64,000 nt of DNA from Brachybacterium sp. FME24 (GCF_014897705.1 NZ_JABUXV010000014.1:1-64000), one strand, 5' to 3'. Shown: positions 1 through 7,845, numbered from the stretch's first letter. The notes: generated by a model from the letters alone, not told the origin. A program made the numbers and translations.

Positions 1-55
1 AAGGATCCAGCGCCCCGTAGTCGTAGTCGAGATCCGGAAGCGTGTAGTCAGCCAT
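1..55 (-). CDS. sodA: Superoxide dismutase (Fe/Mn type), N-terminal 18 codons only
   Basis: The gene runs off the left edge. The readable N-terminus MADYTLPDLDYDYGALDP is the typical start of Fe/Mn superoxide dismutases, cytoplasmic enzymes that convert superoxide to oxygen and peroxide. A purine-rich ribosome site (GAAAGGG) precedes the ATG. It lies downstream of soxR on the same strand and has its own MerR-type promoter carrying a SoxR-like dyad, which supports the call. The metal-binding residues are outside the window, so Fe versus Mn cannot be decided. Confidence 0.8.
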   Translation of the reverse strand, partial: MADYTLPDLDYDYGALDP

Positions 56-85
56 GATCAGCCCTTTCGTCGAGTAGTTGCCACG

Positions 86-116
86 ACCCTAGAACCTCAA
101 GCGCACTTGAAGGCAA
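86..116 (-). promoter_or_regulatory. SoxR-type promoter of sodA
   Basis: On the minus strand TTGCCT (111-116) and TAGGGT (86-91) are separated by exactly 19 bp, the stretched spacing used by MerR-family activators. The spacer holds the near-palindrome CCTTCAAGTGCGCTTGAGG, close to the known SoxR box CCTCAAGTTAACTTGAGG (comparison from memory). The -10 ends about 30 bp before the sodA start. SoxR control of sodA is inferred. Confidence 0.7.
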
Positions 117-125
117 ATGCGTCCG

Positions 126-626
126 TCATAGTTCGTCGCGGGCGGAACCCTCGCGACCGGAGTCGCTGCCGGCGATGTCCTCCAGACGGCGGGCACCGGC
201 GCCGGTCGCAGCCAGAGCATCGTCGGGGTTGAGCAGCGCGCACGCCTTCAGCGACAGGCAGCCGCAGCCGATGCAGCCGGTGAGCTCGTGCTCGAGGCGC
301 TCGATCCCGCGACGGCGATCCTCGAGCTGCCGCTTCCATCGTCGCGACGCCTTCTGCCAGTCCCCATGGGAGGGCGTGCGGTCCATCGGCACCTCACCGA
401 AGGCGTCGTGCACGTCGGACAGCGGCATGGCCAGGCGCTTGGCCACCGAGATCAGCGAGACCCGGCGCAGCATGTGGCGGGCGTAGCGGCGCTGATTGCC
501 GCTGGTGCGCACGGTGGCGATGAGGCCGATGTCCTCGTAGTACCGCAGGGCGGAGGCGGCCACGCCGGTGCGGCGGCTCATCTCGCCGATCGTCAGAAGC
601 TCATCGGGCTCGTGCGGCGCGTTCAT
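126..626 (-). CDS. soxR: Redox-sensitive transcriptional regulator SoxR
   Basis: A 166-residue MerR-family regulator. Residues 10-50 form the winged helix (LLTIGEMSRRTGV...ALRYYEDIGL), followed by the dimerisation helix, and CIGCGCLSLKAC supplies the C-x2-C-x-C-x5-C ligands (Cys118, 121, 123, 129) of the SoxR 2Fe-2S cluster. Oxidation of the cluster by redox-cycling compounds activates transcription by remodelling promoters with long spacers. Two such promoters flank the gene, one reading into sodA and one into the ferredoxin gene, so the local regulon can be read from the DNA. The ATG at 626 is the only start that keeps the complete HTH. Confidence 0.95.
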   Translation of the reverse strand: MNAPHEPDELLTIGEMSRRTGVAASALRYYEDIGLIATVRTSGNQRRYARHMLRRVSLISVAKRLAMPLSDVHDAFGEVPMDRTPSHGDWQKASRRWKRQLEDRRRGIERLEHELTGCIGCGCLSLKACALLNPDDALAATGAGARRLEDIAGSDSGREGSARDEL

Positions 627-641
627 ACTTGCTCTCCCGGC

Positions 642-672
642 TTGACTTAAAGGGCACTTGAGATCCTACTGT
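642..672 (+). promoter_or_regulatory. SoxR-type promoter of the ferredoxin gene
   Basis: TTGACT (642-647) and TACTGT (667-672) are 19 bp apart, with the imperfect dyad CTTAAAGGGCACTTGAG over the -35/spacer region. It resembles the sodA promoter and lies in the soxR-ferredoxin divergent gap, 34 bp before the GTG start. Control by SoxR is inferred from spacing, dyad and position. Confidence 0.65.
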
Positions 673-705
673 CCTTGCAGGACCAAACGGGAAAGGGAGG
701 CCTCC

Positions 706-1035
706 GTGACGTATGTGATCGCGCTGCCCTGCGTAGACGTGAAGGATCGCGGCTGCGTGGACGAATGTCCGGTGGACTGCATCTATGAAGGCGACCGGAT
801 GCTCTACATCCAACCGGACGAATGCGTGGACTGTGGCGCCTGCGAGCCGGTCTGCCCGGTCGAGGCGATCTTCTATGAGGACGACACCCCGGATGCCTGG
901 GCGGACTTCTACGCGGCCAACGTCGAGTTCTTCGACGATCTCGGCGCCCCGGGCGGCGCGGCGAAGACCGGCGTGATCCCCAAGGACCATCCGCTCGTCG
1001 CAGCACTTCCCCCGCAGGAGAACCCGCTGGAGTGA
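706..1035 (+). CDS. fdxA: Seven-iron ferredoxin FdxA
   Basis: A 109-residue soluble ferredoxin. Cys9, Cys17 and Cys50 are expected ligands of a 3Fe-4S cluster; Cys21 (with Cys40, 43 and 46) belongs to the 4Fe-4S cluster; C-x2-C-x2-C-x3-CP is seen at 40-51. It has the C-terminal extension of the 7Fe FdxA type and would carry low-potential electrons for reductases. The GTG at 706 is chosen because GGGAAAGGGAGG sits just upstream and the product starts MTYVIALPC as in the family. It is divergent from soxR and has a SoxR-type promoter, suggesting it may supply electrons for SoxR reduction or stress repair. Confidence 0.95.
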   Translation: MTYVIALPCVDVKDRGCVDECPVDCIYEGDRMLYIQPDECVDCGACEPVCPVEAIFYEDDTPDAWADFYAANVEFFDDLGAPGGAAKTGVIPKDHPLVAALPPQENPLE

Positions 1036-1045
1036 CCTGCAGCCC

Positions 1046-2551
1046 TCAGGCCGGCGGAATGTTGTGCGTCAGGCGGAACATGTTCCGTCCGTCGACGTGC
1101 GACTTGACCGAGGCCAGGCGCTCGTAGGTCTCGGGGATGTATGCCCGCCGCACGGCCTCCGGGCCCGCCTCGTCGCTCGACAGGAAGTTGACGTAGCTGC
1201 CTCCCGTGCTCCATGCCTCCATCGCGCCGATCAGCCGCGTCCCGTAGGCGCGGACGTCCTCGACCTGCTCGGGTGGGGCGACGCCGATGGTGAAGAAGGT
1301 GAACGCCGCCTCGCGATGCCCGACGGCGTTGCCACCGTCGGGTTCCCTCGCCAGCGCCCCTCCGAGCTGCCGCACCTCGACCAGACTCATCGGCGACTCG
1401 GACTCGGCGCCGGCGAGGTTGATGATCGCCGACAGCGCCTCGTCGGGCAGTTCGGCCAGCAGCGTGGTCCGCTCGTACGCCGGGATCGGCCCTTCCGGAT
1501 CACTGTGGATCCGGTCCCACTCGGTGAAAGGGATCTCGGCGACGGAGTCCGACAGCACGGGGGCGACCTCGCGCAGCGGAGCGACGAGCCGCTCGCCCTC
1601 GTGAGCCTCCCCGTCATAGGAGACCCGCAGACTCACCACCAGCTTCCCGCGCACCGGCTCGGGCAGGGGGGCGTCCGGCGGCACCTGGACGAAGGCAGCC
1701 GACGTGGTGATCTTCTCGGGGGCCTCCGCGGCCCAGTCCCGCCACACCGGCAGCACGTCCTGCGCGGTCTCGGCGGCGAACAGGAGCGCCCCGGCGTACA
1801 GCGTCGGCACGGGGAACAGCCCGAAGTCCATCGACGTCACGATGCCGAAGTTCCCCTTTCCGCCGCGGGCGGCCCAGAAGAGGTCCTCCTCGCACTCGGG
1901 GGTCGCCTGTCGCAGCTCCCCGTCGGCGGTGACGATCTCGAACCGGTCGACGTGGTCGGCCGCGTAGCCGTGACGACGGCCGATGGCGGGGCTCAGGCCG
2001 CCGCCCAGGGTGTACCCGACGACGCCGACGCTCGGGGAGGACCCCGCCAGTCCGGCCAGACCGTGATGGGCGGCCCTCTCGGCCACCTCGCCCCAGCGCA
2101 CGCCGGGCCCGACCCGCGCCGCCGAGCGGTGACGGTCGATCCGCACGCGATCCATCCCGGCGGTGTTGACGACGATGCCGCCGTCGAAAGGGACCGAGGC
2201 CTGGTGGCCCGTCGCCATCACGGCGACCGGCAGGTCCTGCCGGCCGGCGTAGCGCACGGCGTCCTGGACGTGATGGGAGTGATGGGCGAGGACCACGGCC
2301 TCGGGCCGGTGCGTGATCGATACGTTGAACCGCGCCAGCGACTCCTCGTATCCCGGATCACCGGGACGGAGCCAGTGCGCGGGCGGGCCCTCGGCGCCGG
2401 CGGGCGGGGCCTGCAGCGCAGCGGCGGCGCTGACCGAGCCGGCGACACCGAGGATCCCGCCGGCTCGCAGCAGGTTCCGTCGTCCCAGGGTCGGGGTGGT
2501 GGGGGCGGTGGGGGCAGTGGGGGCGGTGGCGTTCTGGTGCGACGTCATCAT
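1046..2551 (-). CDS. Tat-exported FAD-linked oxidase (BBE-like)
   Basis: A 501-residue berberine-bridge-enzyme-like flavoprotein. A Thr/Pro/Ala-rich N-terminus leads to a twin-arginine signal (Arg24-Arg25 in LGRRNLLRAGG, then a hydrophobic stretch ending AAALQA), so export already folded is expected. The FAD_binding_4 domain covers about residues 80-240, with ATGH placing His116 where this family links FAD covalently; GGGLSPAIGRRHG is the second flavin loop. The C-terminal BBE motif reads MFRLTHNIPPA. The substrate is unknown; relatives oxidise sugars, alkaloids or aromatic alcohols. It is divergent from a MerR regulator that is its likely controller. The second of two adjacent ATGs is equally possible. 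Confidence 0.85.
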   Translation of the reverse strand: MMTSHQNATAPTAPTAPTTPTLGRRNLLRAGGILGVAGSVSAAAALQAPPAGAEGPPAHWLRPGDPGYEESLARFNVSITHRPEAVVLAHHSHHVQDAVRYAGRQDLPVAVMATGHQASVPFDGGIVVNTAGMDRVRIDRHRSAARVGPGVRWGEVAERAAHHGLAGLAGSSPSVGVVGYTLGGGLSPAIGRRHGYAADHVDRFEIVTADGELRQATPECEEDLFWAARGGKGNFGIVTSMDFGLFPVPTLYAGALLFAAETAQDVLPVWRDWAAEAPEKITTSAAFVQVPPDAPLPEPVRGKLVVSLRVSYDGEAHEGERLVAPLREVAPVLSDSVAEIPFTEWDRIHSDPEGPIPAYERTTLLAELPDEALSAIINLAGAESESPMSLVEVRQLGGALAREPDGGNAVGHREAAFTFFTIGVAPPEQVEDVRAYGTRLIGAMEAWSTGGSYVNFLSSDEAGPEAVRRAYIPETYERLASVKSHVDGRNMFRLTHNIPPA

Positions 2552-2763
2552 GCGGTACCTCTTCCTCGACGCGAGCGGCGATGCTCACCTGCGTGCGTCT
2601 CGGGGTCGGCCTGCACGCGGAGCCGGTGCGCTCCTACCGAGCGCAATTCGGGCGACGCTACAAGCTCTCAGCGCGGCTACCCAAGGGTCATCTGGATTCG
2701 ATCCGGAGCTGACACACGTGTGAGGTTCCCACGATTCGAGGCGCAGGCTCATACACTGCGGAT

Positions 2764-3174
2764 ATGTCCATACCTGACATCGTAGTGAAGGCCGCCTCCG
2801 GGCTCCTCAGCATCGGCGGTCTCTCCGAGGTGACAGGGGCGAGCCCCCGTTCGCTGCGCTACTACGAGGAGCAGGGACTGATCACCCCGCAGCGCACAGC
2901 GGCCGGTCATCGGCGCTACGACTCCGACGCGGTGGACCAGGTGATCCTGGTCCAGCGCATGTTCTCCGCAGGCCTCTCGAGCGCCGAGATCCAACCCATC
3001 CTGCCCGGGATGATCGACGAGGAGCATCGCACCGGCCTGCTGGTCGCGGAGCTGCGCGGCTTCCGGCACCGCCTGCACCAGGACATCGCGCGTCAGCTCG
3101 ACGCCATCGACATCCTCGACGAGGTGATCGAGGAATACGACGGGGGCCTGGCGGGGCCTGACGGGCAGGCATGA
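2764..3174 (+). CDS. MerR-family transcriptional regulator
   Basis: A 136-residue protein with a MerR winged helix at about residues 14-60 (LLSIGGLSEVTG...SLRYYEEQGLITPQR) and a long C-terminal helix (100-128). There are no cysteine clusters, so it is unlike SoxR or metal sensors. It is divergent from the FAD oxidase; the shared 212-bp gap holds the perfect palindrome CACACGTGTG (2713-2722), but no clear 19-20 bp-spacer promoter could be fixed. Control of the oxidase is inferred from position. The ligand is unknown. Confidence 0.85.
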   Translation: MSIPDIVVKAASGLLSIGGLSEVTGASPRSLRYYEEQGLITPQRTAAGHRRYDSDAVDQVILVQRMFSAGLSSAEIQPILPGMIDEEHRTGLLVAELRGFRHRLHQDIARQLDAIDILDEVIEEYDGGLAGPDGQA

Positions 3175-3181
3175 TGGGGCG

Positions 3182-3463
3182 ATGCGCGACAGACCGCCCT
3201 CGGGCCGCAGGCGGTACACCGCCGGGGACTACGCCCTGACCTTCGGTCTCGCCGCCGTGGCGTGCGCCCTGATCCCCGTGATCGGCGACCTGATCGCAGC
3301 CCCGGTGGCGGTGCTCGCCGTCGTGCTCGGTCTGATCGGGATCAGCCACCATGACAGCGGCCGCACTCACCGCGTGCTGCCTGCCGCGGTCGGAGCGGCC
3401 CTGGGCGCGGTCGCGCTCTTCGTCGTCCTCGTGATGTTCCTGGCCACGAGCTCGTCGGCCTGA
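3182..3463 (+). CDS. Small membrane protein, unknown function
   Basis: A 93-residue protein with a basic N-terminus (MRDRPPSGRRRY) and hydrophobic segments at about 18-52 and 66-88, giving two or three membrane helices joined by a polar loop (SHHDSGRTHR). It starts 7 bp after the MerR gene stop, so it is probably co-transcribed. No family is recognised; the layout resembles small DUF4190-like proteins. The reading frame is supported by its hydrophobic pattern and position rather than by homology. Confidence 0.6.
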   Translation: MRDRPPSGRRRYTAGDYALTFGLAAVACALIPVIGDLIAAPVAVLAVVLGLIGISHHDSGRTHRVLPAAVGAALGAVALFVVLVMFLATSSSA

Positions 3464-3577
3464 GACGCCCGGCCAGTGCCCGACCCGCGCCACACCAGGG
3501 TTCTGGGCGCCGCGCACAAGACGTCGATGTCGTGAACGGGGGCGCCACGGATTCTCCGTCGTGCCAGACTTCCCCTC

Positions 3578-4468
3578 ATGAGCGACAGCGTCCCCTGGCG
3601 AACCCTGCAGCCCGGCCAGCGTGCCCGGATCCGGATCTGGGACCGCGCGAGCGGGGAGGTGCGCACGGTCCACGAGTCCCGGGAGCGCCTCTACGAGGCT
3701 CCGAACTGGACGCGTGAGGGGCGCCTGCTGGTCAACGGCGAGGGCAAGCTGTGGTTCCTCCCGGCCGACGGGTCCGCCGGGCCTCAACTGTTCGACGTGC
3801 CGGGCCTGCCGCCGGTGAACAATGATCACGTGCTCACCCCGGACGGCACCGGCGTGCTCGCCTCCGCGAGCGACCGGCACATCTGGCACGTCCCCTTCGA
3901 CGGCCGCCGGATTCGACGCGTCACCAGCGAGGACGGCATCATGCACTTCCTGCATGGCGTCAGTCCGGACGGCACGCAGCTGGCGTACGTGCGCCTGGAC
4001 GCGCGAGGCGAGCACCCCTGGGGCAGCGCCCGTATCCACACCCTCGGCGTCGACGGCCACGGCGATCGGGCGATCACCACCGATCCCGGCCCGGCCGACG
4101 GCCCGGCATGGACCCCGGACGGGCGGTGGATCCTGCTGAACACCGAGCAGTTCTCCACCGCCCCCGGGCACGCGCAGCTGGCCCGGATCCGCCCTGACGG
4201 CACCCAGCTCGAGCAGCTGACGTTCGACGAGCGCGTGAACTGGTTCCCGCACGTCGCGCCCACCGGCGACGTGGTGGTCTACGTGAGCTTCCCGCCCGGC
4301 ACCATCGGCCATCCCGAGAACAGGCCGGTCCAGCTGCGGCTCGTGGACGTGGGTGCCTGGCAGGAGCCGACCACGCTGGTCGAGCTGCACGGCGGGCAGG
4401 GCACGATGAACGTGCCCAGCTGGGCGCCGGACGGCTCGGCCTTCGCCTTCGTCGACTACCCGGAGTAG
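3578..4468 (+). CDS. TolB/WD40-like beta-propeller protein
   Basis: A 296-residue protein made of repeated WD40-like (PD40) blades, each with a variant of the TPDGT / SPDGTQLAYV / TPDGRWILLN / APTGDVVVYV / APDGSAFAFV signature. No signal peptide is visible, so it is probably cytoplasmic, unlike periplasmic TolB. The family occurs as stand-alone proteins annotated as biopolymer transporter TolB-like; the biochemical role is unknown. The ATG at 3578 follows a short purine stretch. Its stop is 1 bp from the convergent SDR gene stop. Confidence 0.8.
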   Translation: MSDSVPWRTLQPGQRARIRIWDRASGEVRTVHESRERLYEAPNWTREGRLLVNGEGKLWFLPADGSAGPQLFDVPGLPPVNNDHVLTPDGTGVLASASDRHIWHVPFDGRRIRRVTSEDGIMHFLHGVSPDGTQLAYVRLDARGEHPWGSARIHTLGVDGHGDRAITTDPGPADGPAWTPDGRWILLNTEQFSTAPGHAQLARIRPDGTQLEQLTFDERVNWFPHVAPTGDVVVYVSFPPGTIGHPENRPVQLRLVDVGAWQEPTTLVELHGGQGTMNVPSWAPDGSAFAFVDYPE

Positions 4469-4469
4469 G

Positions 4470-5168
4470 TCACCCCAGGCCGTAGAACTCGTGCGGATCC
4501 TTGGCCAGGGATGCCTTCACGTGGCGGCTCCAGTCGTCCACGAGCACTTCGATCTGCCCGGCCTCGACGCCGTCCAGCACGGCGTCGGCGACGTCGTGCG
4601 GGGCGGCCTTCTCCCCGGGTACGGCGCGACCCATGTCCGTGTCGGCCAGCCCCAGATGGACCGAGGTCACCAGAGTGCTCTGACTCGCGAGCTCGAGTCG
4701 CAGCCCGTTGCTCGCGGCCCAGTTGGCCGCCTTGGAGACGTGGTACCCGTTGCCGCTGGTGTGGGCGAACCAGGACATCGCGGAGGCGACGTTCACGATC
4801 GCTCCCCCGCCGTGGGCGGCGAGTCCCGGGGCGAAGGCGCGGGCCATGCGCAGGGTGCCGAACAGGTTGGTGTCGAGTTCCCGCTGCAGCCCTTCGAGGT
4901 CGCCGGTGAGGAGATCGGTCCAGGACTGGATCCCGGCATTGTTGATCAGGAGGTCGACGCCGGAGGCCTGCTCGGCGACCGCAGCGATCTGGGCGGGATC
5001 CGTGATGTCGAGGCGCAGCGGCTCGACTCCCGGGAGGTCGATGGCTTCGGGATCGCGGGCGGTGGCGTAGACGGTCGTGGCACCGCGCTCGAGCAGGCGC
5101 TGGGCGAGGGCGCGGCCGAGTCCGCGGTTGGCTCCGGTGATGAGGGCTGTGGCTCCGGTGATGTGCAT
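4470..5168 (-). CDS. Short-chain dehydrogenase/reductase
   Basis: A 232-residue classical SDR. The N-terminal Rossmann loop TGANRGLG binds the cofactor, NNAG is at about residue 80, and the catalytic triad is Ser (VASAMS) with Y-x3-K in GYHVSKAAN. The acid-rich position after beta-2 (ATARDPEAI) leans to NADP. The ATG at 5168 is chosen over the longer open frame because the product then begins directly with the Rossmann strand and the divergent operator lies immediately upstream. It is paired with a divergent MerR regulator. Substrate unknown. Confidence 0.85.
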   Translation of the reverse strand: MHITGATALITGANRGLGRALAQRLLERGATTVYATARDPEAIDLPGVEPLRLDITDPAQIAAVAEQASGVDLLINNAGIQSWTDLLTGDLEGLQRELDTNLFGTLRMARAFAPGLAAHGGGAIVNVASAMSWFAHTSGNGYHVSKAANWAASNGLRLELASQSTLVTSVHLGLADTDMGRAVPGEKAAPHDVADAVLDGVEAGQIEVLVDDWSRHVKASLAKDPHEFYGLG

Positions 5169-5175
5169 GTCGACA

Positions 5176-5207
5176 ACGCTAGGACTTGACGTTAACGTCA
5201 GAGGCAA
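5176..5207 (-). promoter_or_regulatory. MerR-type promoter/operator between SDR and MerR genes
   Basis: A perfect 14-bp palindrome TGACGTTAACGTCA lies at 5187-5200. On the minus strand it falls between TTGCCT (5202-5207) and CTAGCG or TAGCGT (5176-5182), 19-20 bp apart, which is the MerR activator geometry reading into the SDR gene. The adjacent MerR gene is the obvious binder. Confidence 0.65.
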
Positions 5208-5230
5208 GTCGTCGTCGGAAGGGATCTCGA

Positions 5231-5578
5231 ATGCTCCGGATCGGACAGCTCGCCGCGCAGGCGGGCGTGAGCCCGCGGGCACTGCGCTACTACGAGCAGC
5301 AGGGGCTGCTGGAGGCAGAGCGCACCGCGAGCGGACAGCGGGTCTATCCCGCGGCCGCGGTGGAGAAGGTGCGCTTCTTCCAGTTGATGTACGCCGCCGG
5401 CCTGACCAGCGACAACATCGCGACCTTGTTGCCGTGCGTCGAGTCCGGCCACACGGACGCCGCTCAGCGGGAGATGCTGCATGCCCAGCGCGACCGGGTC
5501 CGAGCGCGCCGCGACAAGCTGCAGGCGGCTCTGGATCGGCTGGAGGGTGTCATCGAGGTCACCGCCTCGCATCCCTGA
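5231..5578 (+). CDS. MerR-family transcriptional regulator
   Basis: A 115-residue regulator. The winged helix occupies residues 1-45 (MLRIGQLAAQAGVSPRALRYY...) and is followed by a coiled dimerisation helix (residues 80-112). The ATG at 5231 is preferred to the upstream open frame because GGAAGGGA sits 6-7 bp before it and MLRIG is the usual family start. The single cysteine (LLPCVES) does not make a metal site. It is divergent from the SDR gene with one shared palindrome, a common arrangement in which the regulator activates the reductase. Confidence 0.88.
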   Translation: MLRIGQLAAQAGVSPRALRYYEQQGLLEAERTASGQRVYPAAAVEKVRFFQLMYAAGLTSDNIATLLPCVESGHTDAAQREMLHAQRDRVRARRDKLQAALDRLEGVIEVTASHP

Positions 5579-5736
5579 GCGAGAAGGGCGGTCCGTGCCT
5601 CTCGCCAGTTCGCCGGCATCGTGCCATCCTGACTCCGACGACGGGTGGCGTGCAGCGTGGTTCCCCGATACCGCGGGCGTCGCCACCGGCCGGCATCTTT
5701 CCCGCAGGAACCGCCCGAGCATCCAGGAGTCACCTC

Positions 5737-6075
5737 ATGGCACAACCCCACGTTCCCGAGCCCGTCGCCTCCTTCATCGAGGCCGTCAACCGACACGATG
5801 AGCAGGCCTTCCTCGATGCCTTCGGCACCGAGGGAACGGAGGGGTCCGTCGATGACTGGGGCCGGGACTTCCCCGATCGCGAGTCCATCAAGCAATGGAG
5901 CGACAAGGAGTTCATCGGCGCCCGCGGGGTCCTGACCCCGGAGGAGGTCACGGTGGACGGCACCCGCGTGACCGTCATCGGCGACTGGCGCAGCAATCAC
6001 GCCAATGGCCGCAGCTCCTTCACCTTCGACGTCGACGGTGATCGGATCGCGAAGATGACCATCCGCGAAGGATGA
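5737..6075 (+). CDS. SnoaL-like / nuclear transport factor 2 fold protein
   Basis: A 112-residue protein of the NTF2-like superfamily: an N-terminal helix pair (VASFIEAVNRHDEQAFLDAFG) followed by curved beta strands ending FTFDVDGDRIAKMTIREG. Members act as small isomerases, cyclases or ligand carriers; which applies here is unknown. AGGAG (5725-5729) supports the ATG at 5737. It stands alone between the MerR gene and the DGPF/ECF pair on the same strand. Confidence 0.75.
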   Translation: MAQPHVPEPVASFIEAVNRHDEQAFLDAFGTEGTEGSVDDWGRDFPDRESIKQWSDKEFIGARGVLTPEEVTVDGTRVTVIGDWRSNHANGRSSFTFDVDGDRIAKMTIREG

Positions 6076-6133
6076 TCTGAGCAGGGGCGACGCCGGTCAG
6101 CGCGGACGGTTCGTCAGTTCGTCGTCGGCCGAT

Positions 6134-6160
6134 GTCGAGAACCGCCCTCCGGCTCCGTCC
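6134..6160 (+). promoter_or_regulatory. ECF42-type promoter of the DGPF gene
   Basis: TGTCGA (6134-6139) is followed after 17 bp by CGTC (6157-6160), matching the TGTCGA / CGA-or-T-C motif that I recall being reported for ECF42 sigma factors. It lies 50 bp upstream of the DGPF gene, which is the usual ECF42 target, so the sigma factor probably drives its own operon. Confidence 0.6.
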
Positions 6161-6210
6161 CCTGGGTACACGCGACCCAACGGGTCGCAGACATACGAAG
6201 GAGACTCGTC

Positions 6211-6618
6211 ATGGCCAAGTACCTGCTTCTGAAGCACTACCGAGGCGCACCCGCCGGAGTCAACGACGTCCCGATGGACCGGTGGACGCCCGCAGAGGTC
6301 GATGCGCACATGCAGTACATGAACGACTTCGCGGACCGCCTTCGCGACTCCGGGGAGTTCGTCGACGCCCAGGCGCTCTCCCCGGAAGGGATGTTCGTGC
6401 AGTACGGCGGAGAAGGGAAGCCGCCGGTCACCGACGGGCCCTTCGCCGAGACCAAGGATCTCATCGCCGGGTGGATGATCATCGACGTCGAGAGCCATCA
6501 GCGGGCCATCGACCTCGCCGGCGAGCTGTCGGCGGCACCCGGCAAGGACGGGAACCCCATCCATGAGTGGCTCGAACTGCGCCCATTCCTGGGGGAGCAG
6601 CCGCCGGCCACCGAGTGA
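6211..6618 (+). CDS. YCII-related (DGPF) domain protein
   Basis: A 135-residue protein of the YCII/DGPF family with the diagnostic TDGPF motif (residues 70-74) followed by AETKDLIAGWMIIDVES. Single DGPF proteins are cytoplasmic, of unknown enzymatic role, and are the standard genomic partner of ECF42 sigma factors. Its TGA overlaps the GTG of the sigma gene by four bases, indicating translational coupling. An ECF42-type promoter lies upstream. Confidence 0.9.
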   Translation: MAKYLLLKHYRGAPAGVNDVPMDRWTPAEVDAHMQYMNDFADRLRDSGEFVDAQALSPEGMFVQYGGEGKPPVTDGPFAETKDLIAGWMIIDVESHQRAIDLAGELSAAPGKDGNPIHEWLELRPFLGEQPPATE

Positions 6619-7757
6619 ACGAGACCCGACTGCGGGAGCACGTGCCGGCAGTCATCAGCATCCTCCGCCGCCGCGGAGCCGACTTCGCGGCAGCGGAGGA
6701 TGCCGTGCAGGACGCCCTGCTCGCAGCGCTCACCACCTGGCCGCACGACCCTCCCCGGGACCCGCAGGCCTGGTTGGTCACGGTCGCCTGGCGCAAGTTC
6801 CTCGACCACGCGCGGTCCGAGGCCTCCCGGCGTCGCCGGGAGGAGTTCGACGCCCTGGACCCTGATCCCGGCCCCGTCCGGGCGGTCGACGACTCCCTGC
6901 AGCTCTACTTCCTGTGCGCGCACCCGGCGCTGACCTCGGCATCCGCGGTAGCACTGACGCTGCGGGCGGTCGGCGGGCTCACCACGCGCCAGATCGCGCA
7001 GGCGTACCTGGTGCCCGAGGCGACCATGGCCCAGCGGATCTCCCGCGCCAAGCGCACGATCGCCGGCACGCGGCTGGACGCCCCCGGGGACCTCGCCACC
7101 GTGCTGCGCGTGCTCTACCTGATCTTCAACGAGGGCTACTCCGGGGATGTGGACCTCGCGGCGGAGTCGATCCGTCTCACCCGGCAGCTGCACGCCGGGG
7201 TCGACCATCCCGAGATCGAGGGGCTGCTCTCGCTCCTGCTGCTGCACCATGCGCGACGGTCAGCGCGATTCACCACCGGCGGCGCCCTCGTGCCCCTTCC
7301 GGAGCAGGATCGCTCCCGATGGGACACGGCGCTGATCGCCGAGGGCATCGGGATCCTGCAGCACGCCCTCGCCCGGGACCGCCTCGGGCAGTTCCAGGCG
7401 CAGGCCGCGATCGCCGCCCTGCACGCCGATGCCCGACAGGCGCAGGAGACGGACTGGCCCCAGATCCTCCAGTGGTACGACGAGCTGCTCGCACTCACCG
7501 ACACGCCGGTCATCCGCCTGAACCGGGCGGTCGCGCTGGGGGAGGCCGATGGGCCGCGCGCCGCACTCGCGGCTCTGGAGGACCTCGATCCTGCGCTCCC
7601 CCGGTTCGCGGCCGTCTCCGCCTACCTGCACGAGAGGGACGGGGACCAGGCCACGGCCGCACGGCTCTACGCCGAGGCCTCCGCTGCCGCCGCGACCACC
7701 GCGGAGCGGGACCATCTGATCAGGCAGGCTGCTCGACTGAACACCGAGCAGCGCTGA
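6615..7757 (+). CDS. ECF42-group RNA polymerase sigma factor with TPR-like C-terminus
   Basis: A 380-residue sigma factor. Region 2 is at about residues 15-75 (AAEDAVQDALLAAL...DPQAWLVTVAWRKFLDHARSE), region 4 at 115-165 (LTTRQIAQAYLVPEATMAQRISRAKR), and then a long helical extension (DUF6596, RVLYLIFNEGYSG) with TPR-like repeats (TPVIRLNRAVALGEADG...). This is the ECF42 layout, where the C-terminal extension replaces an anti-sigma factor as the control element. The start is the GTG at 6615 in the GTGA overlap with the DGPF stop; the longer frame would run through the partner gene. Confidence 0.93.
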   Translation: MNETRLREHVPAVISILRRRGADFAAAEDAVQDALLAALTTWPHDPPRDPQAWLVTVAWRKFLDHARSEASRRRREEFDALDPDPGPVRAVDDSLQLYFLCAHPALTSASAVALTLRAVGGLTTRQIAQAYLVPEATMAQRISRAKRTIAGTRLDAPGDLATVLRVLYLIFNEGYSGDVDLAAESIRLTRQLHAGVDHPEIEGLLSLLLLHHARRSARFTTGGALVPLPEQDRSRWDTALIAEGIGILQHALARDRLGQFQAQAAIAALHADARQAQETDWPQILQWYDELLALTDTPVIRLNRAVALGEADGPRAALAALEDLDPALPRFAAVSAYLHERDGDQATAARLYAEASAAAATTAERDHLIRQAARLNTEQR

Positions 7758-7814
7758 CAGCGCCGGCTGTGCGGGACGGCAGCGCACACGAGAAGGAGAC
7801 AGCACCCCCTTGCC

Positions 7815-7836
7815 ATGACACCATGCGTGGTGTCAT
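7815..7836. promoter_or_regulatory. Perfect inverted repeat upstream of the RHH regulator
   Basis: ATGACACCA and TGGTGTCAT are perfect 9-bp arms around a 4-bp centre. The repeat lies 10 bp before the ATG of a ribbon-helix-helix protein, and a further half-like sequence (GGCGTCAT) overlaps the start codon. This is the expected position for an autorepressor operator. Confidence 0.6.
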
Positions 7837-7845
7837 AGTGGCGTC

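Noticed and set aside
2641-2700. MerR-type promoter for the FAD oxidase (CCCAAG/ACGCTA on the plus strand)
   Set aside because: Elements are weak and no convincing dyad lies between them, so the operator could not be fixed.
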